DNA of 17,948 nt from an uncultured Chitinophagaceae bacterium (GTDB lineage Bacteria > Bacteroidota > Bacteroidia > Chitinophagales > Chitinophagaceae). Of this stretch, positions 15,150 to 17,948 are shown piece after piece (within the stretch, counting starts at the first letter, position 1; each line of letters opens with the position of its first letter). The stretch lies in the NCBI GenBank assembly GCA_946885665.1, contig CAMPGT010000045.1, positions 1-17,948 of the forward strand, in the 5' to 3' direction. A model generated the notes under the pieces. It saw nothing but the letters and a program-made list of their open reading frames with translations. It had not been told where the DNA came from and did not search any database. The translations under genes and the position numbers were made by a program.

Positions 15150-15644
15150 TTATTTGGCTGAAAGAAAGCAACCTCTTCCGGGTGCACTTTTTACGAGTAT
15201 GGGCATTTGCCTGAAATAAGCATCGAGAGCATCTTTTAAATAGAAGTGCTTTACGGTACCCATATTGGCCGGGCCATCATCAATGGCGCCGTTGTAGAGC
15301 GTCTTTCCGGATGCATCCACGAAAACACAATCGGTGCTCAACTTTGGCTGCATACGCTTTACAAGCTGATGCTGCGAATCTTTAATGTAGGGTATCTTCC
15401 AACCGAGGTCCTTCAACAGGTTTTTTATTTTCTGGTCGGTATCCTTCACTTCTGTGAACACAGCGACGAATTCCACCTGGTGGCTGTATTGTTTTATCAT
15501 CGCACCGAACGTTTCAGTGTGGCTGTAAACGCACGGGCACTGTGTTTGGAGAAAGAGATACACTTTCATTTTCGGTGTTGAACCGGCATTGGAGGGGAGC
15601 GACGCCACGATCAATGCGATTATGAGGAACAATATCTTTTTCAT
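15150..15644 (-). CDS. Exported thioredoxin-fold (redoxin-like) protein with CPC motif
   Basis: A 164-residue protein with a cleavable signal peptide (MKKILFLIIALIVASLPSNAG) and a thioredoxin-like fold. The active-site position reads QTQCPCVYSH (C36, P37, C38), a CxC rather than the usual CxxC. Two more cysteines follow, C106 (STDCVF) and C159 in the C-terminal tail GRGCFLSAK. The predicted strand order and the VFVDASGKTLYNGAIDD segment match redoxin/AhpC-TSA relatives. It lies six bases downstream of nirK in the same operon, so a periplasmic role with NirK is plausible. That could be copper delivery, copper-site reduction, or thiol-disulfide exchange, by analogy with SCO-type chaperones, but nothing in the sequence proves copper binding. 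It is too short to be a peroxiredoxin with a standard two-cysteine layout. Confidence 0.78.
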   Translation of the reverse strand: MKKILFLIIALIVASLPSNAGSTPKMKVYLFLQTQCPCVYSHTETFGAMIKQYSHQVEFVAVFTEVKDTDQKIKNLLKDLGWKIPYIKDSQHQLVKRMQPKLSTDCVFVDASGKTLYNGAIDDGPANMGTVKHFYLKDALDAYFRQMPILVKSAPGRGCFLSAK

Positions 15645-15650
15645 GATTTT

Positions 15651-16670
15651 TTATTTTGCTTCGAGCAAGCCGATGGCTCCCTGTTCAACGCTTGCGAATG
15701 AGTGGTCAACAAATGCATAGGTGCCTTTTTCGGGAACTACGAATTCCACGACTACGCCATTACTGGGTCCGAGCTGAACCGTTTGCATTCCCGTCAACTC
15801 GTTACGCGGGTTGCCGTCGAGCCACACCTTGTCGAAAATGGTTCCAACGATATGAAAGTTGGAGGTGAAGTTTGCACCGGCATTCAGTACATACATTCTA
15901 ACGCGTTCGCCGGCTTTTACCTGGATGGGTTTTTTAACATATTGTTTGTATTTACCGTTGAAGGTTACGTACAAAGGCTGGCGCGCCCTGGCTGCGGTTA
16001 CATCGGTTTCATAGATGGTGTCGCCGTCGGATTTAAGGTAAAATTCATTCTGTACGATCGCCAGTTCCCTGTCTACTTTGCCGGGGAAGCCGTTTTTCGG
16101 TTCAACCACCACCATACCGGTCATGCCGGCGATCATGTGCTGCAGGATGATCGGCGTACCGCAGTGGTACATGAACACGCCGGGATAGTTCGCGGTCCAT
16201 GTAAAATGGAGCGCTTCGCCGGGGCCGAAGCTCCTGTACTTGTCGTGCGGATTAACCATTGCTGCGTGGAAGTCGATCGAGTGCGGCATGGGTGGCGACA
16301 CCTGTGCAGTGAGGTTCGAACGGTTGAACATGGTGAATTTCACGATCTGTCCAACGCGCACCCGCAATACAGGTCCGGGAACAGAGTCGCCAAAGGTCCA
16401 GGCCCAGAAATCGACGCCGCTGGTTACGTTTATCTTTTTGTGCTGCACATCCACACGGATATTAACGGTGTCGTTGTCGGTTACGGGCGGAAGGAACGGC
16501 GCATAGGCAACGGGGCCGTCGGTTGTGGTAGAAGGCATGGCTTCTGTGGTGGTAACATAGGCTTCGGGGGCTCCATAAGTCATGTTGTTACTTTTGTAGC
16601 TTGTGGAAAAGCAACTGCTGAACAGGGTTCCCATTGCAAGAACAAAGGCAGCAGGTAAGTGACGTTTCAT
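15651..16670 (-). CDS. nirK: Copper-containing nitrite reductase, lipoprotein form
   Basis: Reduces nitrite to NO outside the inner membrane. The chosen start (16670) gives 339 residues and a lipoprotein signal ending in LFSSC (Cys at 20); an in-frame ATG at 16724 would add 18 residues ahead of the signal and spoil it. A Thr/Ser/Pro-rich tether of about 35 residues follows. Two cupredoxin domains carry all expected ligands. Type 1 Cu: H130, C170, H178, M183. Type 2 Cu: H135, H169, H323. The catalytic Asp is D133 (HSIDFHAA) and the catalytic His is H273 (SNFHIVG). The Cys-to-His loop CGTPIILQH is one residue shorter than in Achromobacter NirK and matches AniA-like enzymes, which are also lipoproteins. 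It is the first gene of the six-gene operon, with a good promoter just upstream. Confidence 0.96.
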   Translation of the reverse strand: MKRHLPAAFVLAMGTLFSSCFSTSYKSNNMTYGAPEAYVTTTEAMPSTTTDGPVAYAPFLPPVTDNDTVNIRVDVQHKKINVTSGVDFWAWTFGDSVPGPVLRVRVGQIVKFTMFNRSNLTAQVSPPMPHSIDFHAAMVNPHDKYRSFGPGEALHFTWTANYPGVFMYHCGTPIILQHMIAGMTGMVVVEPKNGFPGKVDRELAIVQNEFYLKSDGDTIYETDVTAARARQPLYVTFNGKYKQYVKKPIQVKAGERVRMYVLNAGANFTSNFHIVGTIFDKVWLDGNPRNELTGMQTVQLGPSNGVVVEFVVPEKGTYAFVDHSFASVEQGAIGLLEAK

Positions 16671-16708
16671 TGTTTTATGATTGATTTTTGTGACTCTTTT
16701 TACAAGAG

Positions 16709-16741
16709 CAAAACTATCATGCAAAAAACAGCCGCTGCAAA
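16709..16741 (-). promoter_or_regulatory. Predicted Bacteroidota-type promoter of the nirK operon
   Basis: On the minus strand a -33 box TTTG (16741-16738) is followed by a 21-base spacer and the -7 box TAGTTTTG (16716-16709), which fits the Bacteroidota consensus TTTG-N17-23-TAnnTTTG exactly. Transcription would start near 16702, leaving a leader of about 30 bases before the nirK ATG at 16670. The match was found by eye, without scoring. Confidence 0.6.
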
Positions 16742-16795
16742 AAGAGAAGGCCTATTAACCGTTTTAGTATGAAAGTTTTGAGTATGCCTGACGGC

Positions 16796-16815
16796 TGTCA
16801 TTTCAAAAAATGACA
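16796..16815. promoter_or_regulatory. Perfect 20-bp palindromic operator candidate upstream of nirK
   Basis: TGTCATTT (16796-16803), spacer CAAA, then AAATGACA (16808-16815): two perfect 8-base arms. A further GTCAT at 16819-16823 pairs with the ATGAC of the right arm (ATGAC-acag-GTCAT), giving three half-sites in 27 bases. The centre lies about 104 bases upstream of the predicted nirK start of transcription, a plausible activator position. It is also about 240 bases upstream of the divergent gene at 17047. It looks like a dimeric regulator site. Crp/Fnr-type NO or oxygen sensors are the obvious candidates, but the half-site spacing is not the classical one, so the regulator is unassigned. 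Confidence 0.6.
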
Positions 16816-16968
16816 CAGGTCATGTGGTGGTTTATTTAGTGGCTCCCGGCACCGCGGATGCTCATATATCAGTTTTCTTTTGTAAGTTCGTAATAATGAC
16901 CAGGGCAAAGCGTCACATATCAGTTCGTCCTTTCTTTTACTCCAGCTTTAAGGACTTTAACACGATTG

Positions 16969-16996
16969 CCCAAGCCTGATCTCTCCGAGGCTTGGG
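16969..16996. promoter_or_regulatory. 9-bp inverted repeat (hairpin or operator) between nirK and the glutamate-synthase-like gene
   Basis: CCCAAGCCT (16969-16977) and AGGCTTGGG (16988-16996) are perfect complements around a 10-base loop. No T-tract follows on either strand, so it is not a standard intrinsic terminator. It sits 50 bases before the ATG at 17047, where it could be a leader hairpin or a protein-binding site. The remainder of 16816-17046 shows no clear promoter boxes; TACGTTTC at 17022-17029 is one base off a -7 box. Confidence 0.45.
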
Positions 16997-17046
16997 ATAC
17001 AGCCTTTCTATTGCAATCAGTTACGTTTCGTTTTAAAAAGTAGGTC

Positions 17047-17948
17047 ATGATGAAAAATCAGAAAAACTTTTCTGCCCGGGGTGTTATCATATTTTTTTTG
17101 GTACTTATCAATGCGATCATCTTCCGATACGCATACACCGGCCATCCAAACCTGTATTGGTGGTTGCTGGTGACGATGCCGTTGCTGCTGGTGGGCATCT
17201 CCGATGTGAATCAGAAAAAGCATGCCATCATCAGGAACTTTCCGTTGATCGGGCACCTGCGCTATTTTTTTGAATTTATCAGGCCGGAGATCAGGCAATA
17301 CTTTTTTGAATCCGATCTCGACGGAAAGCCCTTTAACCGCCGGCAACGCTCCATTGTGTACCAGCGTGCAAAGAACGAAACGCAAACGGTCGCCTTCGGC
17401 ATGCAGGCCGACCCCGGCGCCGCGGGGCACGAATGGGTGGCGCATGCCCTCTTTCCAACAAAGATCAACAACAGGGACCTGCGTGTATGGATCGGCAACG
17501 GCCAATGCCTGCAGCCTTATCATGCAAATGTTTACAACATTGGCGCGATGAGCTATGGTTCGCTGAGTAAAACCGCAATTATGGCACTGAATGGAGGCGC
17601 AAAGCTCGGCAGGTTCGCACACAACACCGGGGAAGGCGGCATCAGCGAATACCACTTGCAGGGCGGTGACCTTATCTGGCAAATCGGCACGGGCTACTTC
17701 GGGTGCCGCGACGCGGGCGGCAAGTTCAGTTCGATGGTTTTTCGGAAGAACGCAATGCGCCCCGAAGTGAAGATGATCGAGCTGAAATTGTCACAGGGGG
17801 CAAAGCCGGGCCATGGAGGCATTTTGCCGGCGGCTAAAAATACAAGCGAGATCGCCGCTATCAGGATGGTTACTCCCGGCACAACGGTACATTCACCCGC
17901 GCGGCACACGGAGTTCAACACGCCAAGGGGATTGATCCAGTTCCTGCA
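17047..17948 (+). CDS. FMN-binding glutamate synthase family protein, N-terminal 300 residues, cut by window edge
   Basis: An open frame with no stop runs from ATG 17047 to the window end. A second ATG follows at 17050. The first 55 residues form two membrane helices (about 12-29 and 37-52). After a linker comes RNFPLIGHLRYFFEFIRPEIRQYF, a signature of the membrane-anchored, stand-alone relatives of the GltB FMN domain. The barrel then begins with NIGAMSYGSLSKTA, GEGGISEYHLQGGDLIWQIGTGYFGCR and KPGHGGILPAAKNT, which are flavin and substrate-loop regions of glutamate synthase. There is no glutaminase domain in front, so it is not classical GltB. Its reaction is not established. It is divergent from nirK across about 375 bases, so shared regulation is possible but unproven. 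The C-terminus is missing. Confidence 0.9.
   Translation, partial: MMKNQKNFSARGVIIFFLVLINAIIFRYAYTGHPNLYWWLLVTMPLLLVGISDVNQKKHAIIRNFPLIGHLRYFFEFIRPEIRQYFFESDLDGKPFNRRQRSIVYQRAKNETQTVAFGMQADPGAAGHEWVAHALFPTKINNRDLRVWIGNGQCLQPYHANVYNIGAMSYGSLSKTAIMALNGGAKLGRFAHNTGEGGISEYHLQGGDLIWQIGTGYFGCRDAGGKFSSMVFRKNAMRPEVKMIELKLSQGAKPGHGGILPAAKNTSEIAAIRMVTPGTTVHSPARHTEFNTPRGLIQFL

Noticed and set aside
15702..16658. Plus-strand open frame of 318 codons
   Set aside because: It is antisense to nirK, whose copper ligands are all present on the minus strand.
16671..16724. Upstream in-frame start that would lengthen NirK by 18 residues
   Set aside because: The extension puts charged residues before the lipoprotein signal and extends past the predicted transcription start; ATG 16670 gives a clean signal and lipobox.
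17017..17682. Minus-strand open frame of 221 codons
   Set aside because: It is antisense to the glutamate-synthase-like gene, which runs uninterrupted on the plus strand with recognisable motifs.

Overview
The window looks like a chromosomal segment of a Bacteroidota bacterium, most like Chitinophagaceae or a relative. The evidence is the pairing of a short lipoprotein Wza with a fused Wzc tyrosine kinase, the gene families present, weak ribosome binding sites, and a good TTTG / TAnnTTTG promoter in front of nirK. This placement is inference from gene content; no rRNA or taxonomic marker is present. Two functional blocks lie next to each other, and one further gene is cut by the right edge.

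Block 1 (about 1-9387) is a surface-polysaccharide locus built around an AT-rich intergenic region at 5705-6224. Leftward (minus strand) run wza, a wzc-type tyrosine autokinase, a CapD/WbpM-type UDP-sugar dehydratase, a PIG-L (LmbE-like) deacetylase and a carbamoyltransferase cut by the left edge. Rightward run an SGNH hydrolase, a second, full-length carbamoyltransferase and a 111-residue protein I do not recognise. Together these suggest an exported polysaccharide or glycolipid whose sugars are dehydrated, de-N-acetylated and O-carbamoylated, with the SGNH enzyme adding or removing an ester. No glycosyltransferase, flippase or polymerase is in view, so the locus probably continues to the left.

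Block 2 (about 9450-16815) is a nitrite/nitric oxide block. A quinol-type nitric oxide reductase (norB/norZ) is on the plus strand. Converging on it is a six-gene minus-strand operon: copper nitrite reductase nirK (lipoprotein), a CPC-motif redoxin, a RIC-family di-iron repair protein with an extra DUF2249 domain, a DUF1858 plus tandem DUF2249 protein, a 12-helix NnrS/haem-copper-oxidase-like membrane protein, and a small DUF59 (MIP18/SufT-like) protein. The last four genes overlap in series by ATGA, so they are probably translationally coupled. The likely logic is that NirK makes NO from nitrite, qNOR reduces NO to N2O, and the coupled set repairs or rebuilds Fe-S and metal centres damaged by NO. 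A perfect 20-bp palindrome about 100 bp upstream of the predicted nirK transcription start is the best candidate operator.

At the right edge (17047 onward, plus strand) begins a membrane-anchored, FMN-binding glutamate-synthase-family protein, divergent from nirK. I see no tRNA, rRNA, CRISPR array, transposase or prophage gene.
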